A stretch of 64,000 nt of DNA from Spirosoma sp. (GTDB taxonomy: Bacteria; Bacteroidota; Bacteroidia; Cytophagales; Spirosomataceae). Below are positions 35,925 through 45,119 of the stretch, in pieces. Within the stretch, counting starts at the first letter, position 1. Each line of letters begins with the position of its first letter. Location: positions 372,001 through 436,000 of the forward strand of contig NZ_JAPLET010000015.1 of the NCBI RefSeq assembly GCF_026391055.1. Direction: 5' to 3'. Under the pieces are notes generated by a model. That model did no database searches. It was given only the letters and a program-made list of their open reading frames with translations, and was not told the origin of the DNA. Position numbers and translations under genes: made by a program.

Positions 35925-36880
35925 CTACAAGCTTTTGCCATTGCCAACCCAGACGTAAATGCCCCTTCTACATTGCCTTCGCCGAAACCATCACCGCCAA
36001 ACAACAGCGGCAGTGGGGCTTCTGCCACCAGAAGCGGGGATGGGTGCCGCTGGTCGGCCAGGCTGTAGCGCCAGCGGTGTACCTGAACGGTACTGATGCT
36101 GGCAGCCGGAATCAGGTCCGGTAGCTGATCGATCAGTTGTCGGCCAATGGCGTTGAGGTCATCGTCGAAATGCGTTCGGCTGAAGTCGGCGTTGGCGTGT
36201 AGGGTGACGGAGGGCTGGCCGGGTGAAATGCCTTTCTGCCAGTTGTCGGCTACCCAGGCAATGTCGCCGGTTTCGTAGCGGATGGCGTTGGGCATGGAAA
36301 CCGGTTGGTGGAGCGCTGCCATCACCGCAATGCAGGGTTGATAACTGATGGCCGAGAGCGCCGACCGGTTGGCCGTGGACAGCATAAATCCGCTCCGGTC
36401 AGCGAGCGCCAATGCCTGTGGAGCCGGTACGGTGATGAGCAGCGCATCGGCCCGGTAAGACGCTCCGGCCTCTGTTTCCACAAGCCACTGGCTCCCGTCG
36501 ACCCGGAACGATACGACCGTCTGGGACGTCAGTACGGTCAGGTTGCGGCTCAGGGCTTTGGCCACGGCGTTCATGCCGTCGATACCCACGTAATGTAGCT
36601 GGTCGGTGGCGGTGTCGGCCGGACTGGGCTGTGCGGGTTCCCATTGGGCAATGACGTTGTCGGCCAGCAGTTCCTGAACAACCTTCCGGAATTCGGCTGT
36701 AGTGGCCGAGAAATACTGCGCACCATGATCGGCGCGGGCCTGTTCGATGCGCCGGGTAGCCAGTCGACCACCCACACCCCGACCTTTATCGAGCACGACG
36801 ACATCCCAACCTTGTAAACGTAAAGCACGGGCAGCGGCCAGACCAGCCATACCCGCCCCAATAATAAGAGAAGACGGCAT
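35912..36880 (-). CDS. FAD-dependent oxidoreductase, renalase-like
   Basis: A 322-residue flavoprotein. The dinucleotide-binding motif SSLIIGAGMAGLAAARAL is at the N-terminus, followed by DKGRGVGGRLATRR and the ADHGAQYFSA segment. The end is FGGDGFGEGNVEGAFTSG, which binds the flavin in this family. The pattern matches renalase-like amine/NAD(P)H-oxidising proteins of bacteria; the substrate is unknown. The last four residues (SADL) and the stop lie within the palindrome at 35892-35924, so the C-terminus appears to have been set by insertion of the repeat. Confidence 0.88.
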   Translation of the reverse strand: MPSSLIIGAGMAGLAAARALRLQGWDVVVLDKGRGVGGRLATRRIEQARADHGAQYFSATTAEFRKVVQELLADNVIAQWEPAQPSPADTATDQLHYVGIDGMNAVAKALSRNLTVLTSQTVVSFRVDGSQWLVETEAGASYRADALLITVPAPQALALADRSGFMLSTANRSALSAISYQPCIAVMAALHQPVSMPNAIRYETGDIAWVADNWQKGISPGQPSVTLHANADFSRTHFDDDLNAIGRQLIDQLPDLIPAASISTVQVHRWRYSLADQRHPSPLLVAEAPLPLLFGGDGFGEGNVEGAFTSGLAMAKACSADL

Positions 36881-36942
36881 GTAGTTGAAGTTTGTATCAG
36901 ACAGCAGAGCACCGGCCCCCGGCCTGCTGTCTTGTCGTAGTG

Positions 36943-36985
36943 TCAGTTTCTTAAAACTGATAAGTTAGGTTTCTCAAAACCTAAC
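36943..36985. repeat. Two tandem short hairpins
   Basis: TCAGTTT/AAACTGA (36943-36960) and GTTAGGTTT/AAAACCTAAC (36964-36985) form adjacent hairpins. The second resembles the AAACCT palindrome at 8116. Confidence 0.55.
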
Positions 36986-37025
36986 GGATATACTATTAGC
37001 CTGACGAAATTTGAAGAATAATAAC

Positions 37026-37085
37026 GGGGTCTGTCCGGGCCAAGCCGCTACGGCGGACCGTTCCAGCTTGGCTCAGACAGACCCC
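37026..37085. repeat. Third copy of the CCAAGCCGCTACGGC element, inside its own 10-bp inverted repeat
   Basis: The 33-nt core 37040-37072 is the same as at 30711-30743 (other orientation). Outside it, GGGGTCTGTC (37026-37035) and GACAGACCCC (37076-37085) are exact complements. It lies 2 nt past the GMC oxidoreductase stop and may end that transcript. Confidence 0.8.
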
Positions 37086-37087
37086 CT

Positions 37088-38800
37088 TCATAAACTCTTC
37101 GCTTTCAGCTGCGCCACGGCATAGCTGGCGGCTCGGGCGGTGAGGGCCATGTAGGTCAGCGATGGGTTTACGTTCGAGGCCGACGCCATGGCCGAGCCAT
37201 CCGTGACAAATACGTTCTTGCAGGTGTGTACCTGGTTGTATTTGTTAAGCACCGACGTTTTTGGGTCGCGTCCCATGCGGGCGGTGCCCATTTCGTGGAT
37301 ACCCAGCCCCATGTGTGCCGCCGGATTGTCGTAAGTAGTAACGTTCTTGAAACCGGCGGCTTCCAGCATTTCGGCACCGTCGTTCATGATGTCTTTCCGC
37401 ATGGCCCGGTCGTTGGCGTTGAAATCGGCGTCGAACACAACCTGCGGCAGGCCCCATTTGTCGGTTTTGTCGGGGCTGAGGTAGAACCGGTTGTTCGGGT
37501 CGGGCAGTACCTCGCCGAAGCCGGTGAGGCTCATCTTCCAAGGGCCGGGCTGCGTCATGCGTTTCTTGAAGTCGGCACCGAAACCCTGCTCCGCACCCCC
37601 CCGCGACCAGTCGGCGCGGGAGGCTCCGCCTTGATAGCCGAAGCCGCGCAGGTAGTCGCGTTTTTTGTCGTTTCCCCAGTTGCGGAAGCGGGGGATGTAC
37701 AAACTGCCCGGACGGGCTCCAAAATAGTAGTCGTCTTCAAAGCCTTCAATATCGGCTCTGGCCCCAACGGCCAGGTGGTGGTCCATCAGGTTGCGGCCCA
37801 GTTGATCGCTGTCGTTGCCCAGGCCGTTGGGGAAGCGGGCCGATTTCGAGTTCATCAGGATCGACGTAGAGCCAATCGTTCCCGCATTCAGGAAAATCAC
37901 TTTGGCGTAGAAGTCCCGCACTTCCAGCGTGTTCTGGTCAATGACCCGTACGCCTTTGGCCTTCTGGGCGTGATCGTCCAGGATAATCTCTTTTACGATG
38001 GCGTTGTGCAGGATCGTCAGCCGGTTGGTGCTTCGGGCGGCTGGTAAGGTAGCCGCCAGCGAACTGAAATAAGCCCCGAACGGACAGCCCCGCGTACAGC
38101 GGTTCCGAAACTGACAACTTGCCCGCCCCACCGCCGTATGCCAGGGCTGAGGTTTGGTGAGGTGCGCCACCCGACCCATCGTTATAGGACGATTTAGCTT
38201 CTGCGCGACCGATTTTTTAAAATGCACTTCCGGGGCGGTCATCGCCATGGGCGGCTGAAATATGCTGTCCGGCAAAACGGCTAACCCTTCGGCCTGTCCG
38301 CTGATGCCCACGAATTTCTCGACGTAGGTATACCAGGGCACCAGATCTTCGTAGCGAATGGGCCAGTCGATGCCGAGTCCCTCTTTGGCATTGGCCAGAA
38401 AATCTTCCCGATTCCAGCGGTAAGTATGTTTCCCCCAGATCAGGGATTTACCGCCCGTATGGTAGCCCCGAATCCAGTTGAAGGGCCGTTTCTGGATGTA
38501 CGGATGCTCTTTGTCGTTGGTGAAATTGAGCTGGCTGCCCTCTTTGGCCGAGAAGAACATGCTGGCGTAGTGCTCTTCGGCAGCTACCGTCGTGATCTTG
38601 CCCCGGTGTTCGAATTCCCAGGGGTCCTGCATGGCGGTTTTGTAGTCCTCAACGTGTTTGATTTCGTAGCCGCGTTCCAGCACGAGTACGTTCAGCCCTT
38701 TTTCGGTTAGTTCTTTAGCGGCCCAGCCCCCCGTCATACCGGAACCCACCACGATGGCGTCGTAGGTTTGGGCTTTTTGTGCGTTTATATTCAGATTCAT
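37088..38800 (-). CDS. GMC family oxidoreductase, large subunit of a membrane sugar/alcohol dehydrogenase
   Basis: A 570-residue FAD enzyme of the glucose-methanol-choline family. The FAD-binding motif is AIVVGSGMTGGWAAKELT near residue 15. The C-terminal HEMGTARMG and NVNPSLTYMALTARAA segments complete the family pattern; the His residue is in HEMGTARMG. It has no signal peptide, so it is probably exported together with its Tat-carrying small subunit encoded 27 nt upstream. Together they would oxidise a sugar or polyol in the periplasm and pass electrons to the respiratory chain. Confidence 0.92.
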   Translation of the reverse strand: MNLNINAQKAQTYDAIVVGSGMTGGWAAKELTEKGLNVLVLERGYEIKHVEDYKTAMQDPWEFEHRGKITTVAAEEHYASMFFSAKEGSQLNFTNDKEHPYIQKRPFNWIRGYHTGGKSLIWGKHTYRWNREDFLANAKEGLGIDWPIRYEDLVPWYTYVEKFVGISGQAEGLAVLPDSIFQPPMAMTAPEVHFKKSVAQKLNRPITMGRVAHLTKPQPWHTAVGRASCQFRNRCTRGCPFGAYFSSLAATLPAARSTNRLTILHNAIVKEIILDDHAQKAKGVRVIDQNTLEVRDFYAKVIFLNAGTIGSTSILMNSKSARFPNGLGNDSDQLGRNLMDHHLAVGARADIEGFEDDYYFGARPGSLYIPRFRNWGNDKKRDYLRGFGYQGGASRADWSRGGAEQGFGADFKKRMTQPGPWKMSLTGFGEVLPDPNNRFYLSPDKTDKWGLPQVVFDADFNANDRAMRKDIMNDGAEMLEAAGFKNVTTYDNPAAHMGLGIHEMGTARMGRDPKTSVLNKYNQVHTCKNVFVTDGSAMASASNVNPSLTYMALTARAASYAVAQLKAKSL

Positions 38801-38827
38801 AGAATAAATGATCGACGAAGTGAAGGA

Positions 38828-39385
38828 TTAAACCTGGTTGCCGTACATAAAATCTTTCTGACCAGGCTTTATCTTGATGGGCTCGAATTTTCCCGGTATC
38901 GGCTGGTAGTCGAACGATGACTTGATGCCCGCTTCCGACGTGAAATACCCCCAAACCGTCAGCTCTTTGATCAATTGCCAGAACGACACCGAACCGGCTT
39001 TGGTGTTGGCCAGCGCCTGTACTTCCACTTGTTTGAGGAGTGTTGTTTGCTGATCGGGCGAAGCGGTCAGGAGTCCTTTACCCGCCAGATCACCAAGACC
39101 CGTCAGAAATACATCCTGCACGGGTTTGGCATAGCAATCGCGCAGAATAATCTCTATAAAATCCGGAACACCGGCATCGACGGCACCGGGTGTATCTGTC
39201 TTCGGTATAATGAGTTCGGCTACCCGCGCCATAATCTCCCGTTGCTCTTCATTGAGTATGGACGCGCCGTTTTCCCGACTTTCGGGGTTCGTCTGGCTCC
39301 AGCGGTCAAAGGCCAGTAATGTCGGGGCCGAGAGGGTTCCGCCCAGCATGAGGCTAACCCGTGATAATGCTTCCCGTCTGTTCAT
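38828..39385 (-). CDS. Gluconate 2-dehydrogenase subunit 3 family protein, Tat-exported
   Basis: A 185-residue protein with a twin-arginine leader (MNRREALSRVSLMLGG). The mature part holds LIIPKTDTPGAVDAGVPDFI and WGYFTSEAG, which are typical of gluconate 2-dehydrogenase subunit 3. The small subunit carries the signal that exports the folded GMC partner and stabilises it. It is directly upstream of the GMC oxidoreductase gene (27 nt) and the two form an operon. Confidence 0.92.
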   Translation of the reverse strand: MNRREALSRVSLMLGGTLSAPTLLAFDRWSQTNPESRENGASILNEEQREIMARVAELIIPKTDTPGAVDAGVPDFIEIILRDCYAKPVQDVFLTGLGDLAGKGLLTASPDQQTTLLKQVEVQALANTKAGSVSFWQLIKELTVWGYFTSEAGIKSSFDYQPIPGKFEPIKIKPGQKDFMYGNQV

Positions 39386-39575
39386 CCGTTGTGTATAGCT
39401 AAGTACGGTTTACAAAAGGCGGTTAAGGCCAAATAATACCGCGTTGGTGAGGGATTTTGTTGGTGTAGCGGGTTGGGGCGGTGTTACACACAGCTGTTGA
39501 TAAAGATAGCAAATTTATAAGCCGGGTGTGTGGCTGGTGCTATGCTATATTTACCTGCTCAATTTCCTCTGACTT

Positions 39576-40535
39576 ATGCCTCTTTTTGATCAGACACAGG
39601 TAGCTATCTACACCCGAAAATTTACGAAGCTTAAACAAGGGGGCACCAAATACGGCAAGGCTCCCCATAAGCCTGTTTTCCTGCTCACGTTGCTTGAACT
39701 GGTAGAAAAGCGGCTCATCACCGAAAACCGGGTGACCATTACGCCCGAACTGGTAGCGATCTTTAAAGAGAACTTCTCACTGCTGGTACAAACGGCGCAT
39801 AAAGACGATTTCACGCAACCGTTTTATTACCTGCAAAACGATGGTTTCTGGTTTCTGAAGACAAAAACCGGGGAGAAGCTCGATGCCTATATCCGAAGTG
39901 TACAAACCCTCAGCGACCGGCTCGACTTCGGCTACTTTGCCGACGATCTGTTCAATCTACTGCTGGATGATTACGCTCGTCTGCATTTGAAAAACACCCT
40001 TCTCGACTATTATTTTCCACAAACCAAAACAGAATTTCTCCGCATCAAAGATACCGGACGTAGCTACCTGTACGATCTGGAGACCTACATGCTGAACGAA
40101 AAAGAAGTGCCGTACGCACCCCTTGTCGCCACAGACGATGAAGAGATACGTTTTGTACGTGGTGGCCTGTTCAAGAAGCTGGTACCGAAAGTATATGATT
40201 TTACCTGCGCGATTTCGGGAATGAAAGTCATTTCGGTTGATGGGGCTTCATTGATTGAAGCTTGTCATATCGTACCCATCAGCGTATCGGGTGATGATAA
40301 AGTCACCAACGGCATTGCCCTGTGCCCCAATCTGCACACCGCTTTTGATCGGGGTATGATTGGGGTAGATGACCAGTTACGCGTAGTGGTCTCGCCGTCC
40401 TTAGCTGATAATATGGCCAGCCCTTACAATCTAAAGCAGTTTCATGGCCAACCCTTGCGATTGCCATTCGGTGACGTGCATAACCCAAAAATGGAGAGTT
40501 TCCGATGGCACATGCGGGAGCGATTTAAAATGTAA
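39576..40535 (+). CDS. HNH endonuclease with SBD-like N-terminal domain (type IV restriction-like)
   Basis: A 319-residue protein. The N-terminal half reads APHKPVFLLTLLEL (29-42) and PFYYLQNDGFWFL (82-94), the two conserved blocks of the sulfur-binding-domain family that recognises phosphorothioated DNA in type IV enzymes such as ScoMcrA. The C-terminal HNH_2 module has CAISG (Cys211), EACHIVP (His231), NGIALCPNLHTAFDRG (Asn245, His254). So it looks able to cut DNA carrying some modification, but whether it binds phosphorothioate cannot be told; the residue before the Pro in the PFYYLQ block is Gln rather than the aromatic I expect. It is followed after 9 nt by the STAND gene and probably shares its transcript. 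Confidence 0.78.
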   Translation: MPLFDQTQVAIYTRKFTKLKQGGTKYGKAPHKPVFLLTLLELVEKRLITENRVTITPELVAIFKENFSLLVQTAHKDDFTQPFYYLQNDGFWFLKTKTGEKLDAYIRSVQTLSDRLDFGYFADDLFNLLLDDYARLHLKNTLLDYYFPQTKTEFLRIKDTGRSYLYDLETYMLNEKEVPYAPLVATDDEEIRFVRGGLFKKLVPKVYDFTCAISGMKVISVDGASLIEACHIVPISVSGDDKVTNGIALCPNLHTAFDRGMIGVDDQLRVVVSPSLADNMASPYNLKQFHGQPLRLPFGDVHNPKMESFRWHMRERFKM

Positions 40536-40544
40536 TTTGCAAGT

Positions 40545-43500
40545 ATGAATACTGAATGGTTGAAACTTCGCCTTTATGATGGCGATCTGAGAAAAGCTTT
40601 TGAAGAAATGGTTTGCCAACTGGCAGAGTATGAGCCAATAGAGAACCGTGTTCAGTTCATTCGAGTTGCAGCGCCTGATGGAGGTAAAGAAGCATATTGG
40701 ATTTTGAATAATGGTGACGAATACGGATGGCAAGCCAAGTTTTTTACCTCAATGGACAAAGGCCAGTGGAAACAATTGAATGAATCTGTTGAGAAAGTCT
40801 TAGATAAACATCCTAGACTAACTCGCTACTATATCTGTACTCCACTTGATCGTGAGGATCCTCGGATTGAAAATCAGCGATGGTTTATGGATAAGTGGAT
40901 TGAGTGGGTGGGTAAATGGCAAAAACTCGCCCGGAAGATGGGCCGAACAGTTGAATTTATTTATTGGGGTAATTATGAATTGTTTGAGCGTCTTAGCCGT
41001 CCCGTCAATGTTGGACGACTTAATTTTTGGTTTCAAGAGACTGAACTGACCGAAGAATGGTTTACCCACCGACTTGAAGAGGGTATTCATAATCTTGGTA
41101 GCCGCTATACACCCGAAGTTGACTTTCAATTACCCGTAGTTAAGGTATTTAATGGACTCGCAAGGAATAATTCCTTCTTAACTCGTTGGTCTGAAGAATT
41201 CAACCAATTAAAGACTGTAGCTTATAAAGCTATACACCAGTTAAATGTACAGGATAAAGACCTTAATGAGCAAGTTGATAGATTCAAAGAGCTCTTGAGC
41301 CGGCTGAACCTATTTGAGGAAGCTAACCGTCCAAATCGTTTGTCAATAGTTGATCAGGGCGCCTTTTCAAATATGCTAAAGCAACTTGTAGCTAATGTGG
41401 ATCAAATTATAAGTCGGTTCTATGAATTGAACAGAATAGAAGTAGAGAAAAAAAAGACTACAGGTCAGCGTGATAGCGAATACTCAAATGCTTTTGGATG
41501 GGATATTGAAAGGTGCCGTGAAGTCAATAGGAATTTATACGAATACATAGGTTACATTAATGGGTTAGAAGTAAAAGCTGCAAATGTTCCAGCTATGGTA
41601 TTGTCCGGTGATGCTGGAATGGGTAAATCTCATTTACTAGCGGATATCGCTCAAAAACGTAAGGAGGAGAACTTACCAACAGTGCTTTTGTTAGGCCAGC
41701 AGTTTACGACAACGGATGAGCCTTGGACACAAATACTTCGTCTGCTACACTTATCCTGCAACCGTGATATATTCTTAGCAACTCTCAATACTTATGGAGA
41801 AACATTAGGCTCACGAGTATTGCTCATAATTGATGCAATTAATGAAGGTCAAGGCCGATTCATCTGGGAGCATTCAATTAGGGGCTTTTTACATGAAGTT
41901 GCTCATTATCCTTGGCTCGGCTTAGTAATCAGTGTGCGTAGTTCTTATGAAGAGCTTCTTTTGCCAGAAAGTATAGCTAAGGACAATCGCCTACTTAGAG
42001 TTGTACATCATGGATTCAAAGCAGTTGAATATCAGGCAACTAAGCGATTCTTTGAATATTACGGTCTACTCTTACCGAGTATACCGCTACTACACCCTGA
42101 ATTTAGTAATCCTTTGTTTTTACACCTGTTTTGTAAAGGCTTAAAGAAGAAAGGACTAAATCGCATACCGGATGGTTATGAAGGCATTACGGCTATAATT
42201 ACATTTCTAATTGATGCTATAGATGAAGTATTAGCAAAAAAACTGCACTATCCAACATCCTTAAGGCTCACTCAAAAAATAGTTGACCAATTAGCGGCAA
42301 AATTATTAGAGCAAGAAGCTCGCAGCATATCATTTGAAGAAACTTTTTACTGGTTGATTGATCTCCCAAAACTTAAAGCCATATCTGAGCCGCGCCGTGG
42401 ACAGTATATAGAAGACCTAATTTCTGAAGGTATCCTAAGTAAAAACTTTCTGCAACGTTGGGATCAAAAAACTCAACAATTGAAAGGTGAAGAAATACTA
42501 TTTTTTACTTATGAACGTTTTGGTGATCATCTCATGGTTTCCCATTTAATTGATAATTACGTTAATAAAGTGAAGCCAAAAGAATCTTTTGAACAGGATA
42601 CTAAACTTCAATTACTAATCTCAGGTGATAATGCTATCCATAAAAACGAAGGCTTAGTAGAAGCAATGGCTATTCAGTTGCCTGAGAAAATAGGTATTGA
42701 GTTACATCAAGTACTTCCTCAGTTTGCAAATACTGGTTCAGTGGCGGGAGCTTTTATCGAAAGTTTACTTTGGCGAAAACTAACGTCATTTACTGATGAG
42801 ACCAAAAAGTATCTTATTAGTATTGCAGATACTGACCAAGAATATTGGTTTAATCGTCTATTCCAAAATCTACTACTGGTCACGGCTTCACCAAGCCATC
42901 CATTCAATAGCGATTTTTTGCACCAGTCACTAATGAAATTAACAATGGTGGATCGTGACGCTTGGTGGTCAAAGTACATTCATTTTAAATATAGCCATAG
43001 TCCTGAAGAGCCTACAGCGGTACAACGTCTTATAGATTGGGCTTGGTCCGTAGTATCTAAGCAAAACATAGAAGCTGAGGCCGCACGCTTAATGGGACAA
43101 ACCATTGCTTGGTTCTTGACCAGTTCCAATCGGCTCTTACGAGATTCTGCTACAAAAGCGTTAGTATCTCTTTTTGAGAATCGGATTTTAATTCTCATTC
43201 AAGTACTTCAAGCGTTTGAAGAAATAAATGATCCTTACGTATATGAGCGTCTATGGGCTGTAGTATATGGGTGTACATTGAGAACTAAACAGAAAGAGTT
43301 CTTGAAGCCATTGAGCGAGTATACTTATCAATGCATATTTAATCAGGAAGAGGTTTATCCTCATATTTTACTTCGGGATTATGCAAGACAAGTGATTGAA
43401 TATACTTCTTATTTAGGTCTTGTTACGGAATTAGATTTAATAAAAATTAGGCCTCCTTATAAAAGTCAAATGCCTAAACGATTTCCAACAAATAAAGAAA

Positions 43501-44957
43501 TTGATAAAAAGTATAAATTAGACTATAAATCGTCAGAATTTAAAAAACATCAATGGTCGCAAAATAATATTTTAAAATCAATGACTACTGAATACGGTCG
43601 TGGAGTCGGAGGATATGGAGATTTTGGTAGATATGTTTTTGAAAATAATTTTGATGGATGGAGGGAAGAAGTAAATGTAAATAGACTTAGTAATCTTGCA
43701 GTTCAATGGATTTTTAAAAAATACGGTTATGATGTTGAAAAGCTTGGAGAGTTTGAGCAATACATAGGTCGATTCAAAACGGATCGGCATGATGTGCAGA
43801 GTGAGCGTATTGGAAAAAAATACCAATGGATTGCAATGCACGAACTCTTAGCTCGGGTGTCAGACAACTTCACTCTCCGGGACTCTTGGGGAGAGCATGA
43901 AGAAGAACCTTTTGAAGGTCCTTGGAACCCTTTTGTAAGAGATATAGACCCTTCCATATTAATCAAAAAAACTGCTGTTGCCAAGGGTAAAACAAGTTGG
44001 TGGAACCCAGCCCAAAGCTTTGATTGGTCAATCCCTCATAAAGATTGGATCGCTTTCCATGATGATTTTCCCGACCCAAGAAAGTTGATACATTTTATCA
44101 ATCCAGTAGATGGGGAAGAGTGGCTTTCACTTGAGTCACATCCTTCTTGGCAAGAGCCAACTTTTGCTCATGAGGATGAATACCAAATATCTAAGAAAAA
44201 TCTTTGGTATCAAATCCGAGCTTATATTGTACCTGAAGAGGGCTATAATGAATTCATTGAATGGGGGGGGAATCAGGATTTCTTTGGTAAGTGGATGCCA
44301 GAATCTTGGGATCGACGTGAAGTATTCAGCCGTGAGTTCTACTGGTCTCCAGCCTATAAAGCCTTGGCGGCACGAGCTCAGAAGGATGAAAGTATTGAAG
44401 AGCCTTGGAGACGAATATCAATTAGATATAGTCATCAAAATTCAGGAATTGAAAATTTAGGTCCCGTAATGGTTCCCACTCAGAGTTATATTTGGTCAGA
44501 ACAATACGATGCCTCTAAAGAAGAAACCATAAGTTTTCATATGCCTAATGGCTTTCTCTTTGAAAAAATGAAGTTGCAGTATGCTGATATGGAAGGTGCA
44601 TTTGTAAACGCTGATAACCAAATTGTCTGTTTTGATCCGAGTGTAGAGAAAGAAGGCGATTCTTGCCTATTAATTCGTAAAGCCGATTTGTTTAAAATGT
44701 TAAACGAGCAGGGGTTACGTATCTTCTGGACGGTATTAGGCCAAAAATCCATTCATCATATGCATAATGCCGAAAAGTATAGTCAAACAGTTATATCAGG
44801 CATCGTGCATTTTCAGGAACAACAGCTTCAGTTTGATCATATAATATATGACGCTACAGAACAGTATTTAAAAAAAGAAGCAGAGCAAGCAAATGCACGA
44901 GATTGGAAAGAGGGAGATATAAACCCTTTTATATTCGACTTTGGCGAAGAAGAATAA
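40545..44957 (+). CDS. Avs-like antiviral STAND NTPase with N-terminal Mrr-type nuclease
   Basis: A 1470-residue protein. Residues 1-170 resemble an Mrr-like PD-(D/E)xK nuclease: a helix with Glu20/Glu21, Asp45 in APDGG, and WQAKFF, where Gln63-Ala-Lys65 is the QxK variant. The STAND/P-loop core follows: Walker A GDAGMGKS (355-362) and Walker B LLIIDAINEG with Asp430. The remaining 900 residues hold no recognised domain and would be the sensor part. This layout is that of Avs4-type proteins, which recognise a phage protein, assemble and cut DNA. Base composition differs from neighbours (15 G+C in 60 at 43501-43560 against 31 in 60 at 38161-38220), suggesting transfer. Closest family and trigger are not known. 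Confidence 0.75.
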   Translation: MNTEWLKLRLYDGDLRKAFEEMVCQLAEYEPIENRVQFIRVAAPDGGKEAYWILNNGDEYGWQAKFFTSMDKGQWKQLNESVEKVLDKHPRLTRYYICTPLDREDPRIENQRWFMDKWIEWVGKWQKLARKMGRTVEFIYWGNYELFERLSRPVNVGRLNFWFQETELTEEWFTHRLEEGIHNLGSRYTPEVDFQLPVVKVFNGLARNNSFLTRWSEEFNQLKTVAYKAIHQLNVQDKDLNEQVDRFKELLSRLNLFEEANRPNRLSIVDQGAFSNMLKQLVANVDQIISRFYELNRIEVEKKKTTGQRDSEYSNAFGWDIERCREVNRNLYEYIGYINGLEVKAANVPAMVLSGDAGMGKSHLLADIAQKRKEENLPTVLLLGQQFTTTDEPWTQILRLLHLSCNRDIFLATLNTYGETLGSRVLLIIDAINEGQGRFIWEHSIRGFLHEVAHYPWLGLVISVRSSYEELLLPESIAKDNRLLRVVHHGFKAVEYQATKRFFEYYGLLLPSIPLLHPEFSNPLFLHLFCKGLKKKGLNRIPDGYEGITAIITFLIDAIDEVLAKKLHYPTSLRLTQKIVDQLAAKLLEQEARSISFEETFYWLIDLPKLKAISEPRRGQYIEDLISEGILSKNFLQRWDQKTQQLKGEEILFFTYERFGDHLMVSHLIDNYVNKVKPKESFEQDTKLQLLISGDNAIHKNEGLVEAMAIQLPEKIGIELHQVLPQFANTGSVAGAFIESLLWRKLTSFTDETKKYLISIADTDQEYWFNRLFQNLLLVTASPSHPFNSDFLHQSLMKLTMVDRDAWWSKYIHFKYSHSPEEPTAVQRLIDWAWSVVSKQNIEAEAARLMGQTIAWFLTSSNRLLRDSATKALVSLFENRILILIQVLQAFEEINDPYVYERLWAVVYGCTLRTKQKEFLKPLSEYTYQCIFNQEEVYPHILLRDYARQVIEYTSYLGLVTELDLIKIRPPYKSQMPKRFPTNKEIDKKYKLDYKSSEFKKHQWSQNNILKSMTTEYGRGVGGYGDFGRYVFENNFDGWREEVNVNRLSNLAVQWIFKKYGYDVEKLGEFEQYIGRFKTDRHDVQSERIGKKYQWIAMHELLARVSDNFTLRDSWGEHEEEPFEGPWNPFVRDIDPSILIKKTAVAKGKTSWWNPAQSFDWSIPHKDWIAFHDDFPDPRKLIHFINPVDGEEWLSLESHPSWQEPTFAHEDEYQISKKNLWYQIRAYIVPEEGYNEFIEWGGNQDFFGKWMPESWDRREVFSREFYWSPAYKALAARAQKDESIEEPWRRISIRYSHQNSGIENLGPVMVPTQSYIWSEQYDASKEETISFHMPNGFLFEKMKLQYADMEGAFVNADNQIVCFDPSVEKEGDSCLLIRKADLFKMLNEQGLRIFWTVLGQKSIHHMHNAEKYSQTVISGIVHFQEQQLQFDHIIYDATEQYLKKEAEQANARDWKEGDINPFIFDFGEEE

Positions 44958-45061
44958 ATCAATACATTGCTGGTCCCACGTACCCCTGATGCAACTGCGC
45001 CACGGGAAGTCAAATCCCAATCGCGGCCCCAGACTACGTTGCCATGCTTAATCATCATGTA
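44958..45061 (-). pseudogene. Truncated, frameshifted copy of the DUF2442 gene
   Basis: Read on the minus strand, IKHGNVVWGRDWDL is followed, in a shifted frame, by PVAQLHQGYVGPAMY and a stop at 44959-44961. This matches the 3' end of the intact gene at 46268-46555 (GNVVWGKDWDL, then PVAQLHQGYVGPAVY). The 86-nt copy at 44958-45043 aligns with 46267-46354 with about a dozen mismatches and a 2-nt deletion. The rest of the gene is missing, replaced by the Fic promoter region. Confidence 0.82.
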
Positions 45062-45119
45062 CACGAAATGTACACGACCTCTGCATCATGTACAAAAAAG
45101 GCGTATTATTGTACATGAT
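45054..45119 (+). promoter_or_regulatory. Four ATGTACA motifs, probable operator of the Fic gene
   Basis: ATCATGTACA occurs at 45054-45063 and 45085-45094, ATGTACA at 45068-45074, and the reverse complement TGTACATGAT at 45110-45119. The last two form an inverted pair with a 15-nt spacer. The final site covers the chosen ATG of the Fic gene. The Fic protein has a C-terminal winged-helix-like region, so autoregulation is a reasonable reading, but no binding is shown. Confidence 0.6.

Noticed and set aside
44837..45064. A complete small gene at the end of the STAND gene on the minus strand
   Set aside because: It is the frameshifted remnant of a DUF2442 gene plus antisense of the STAND C-terminus, reported as a pseudogene.
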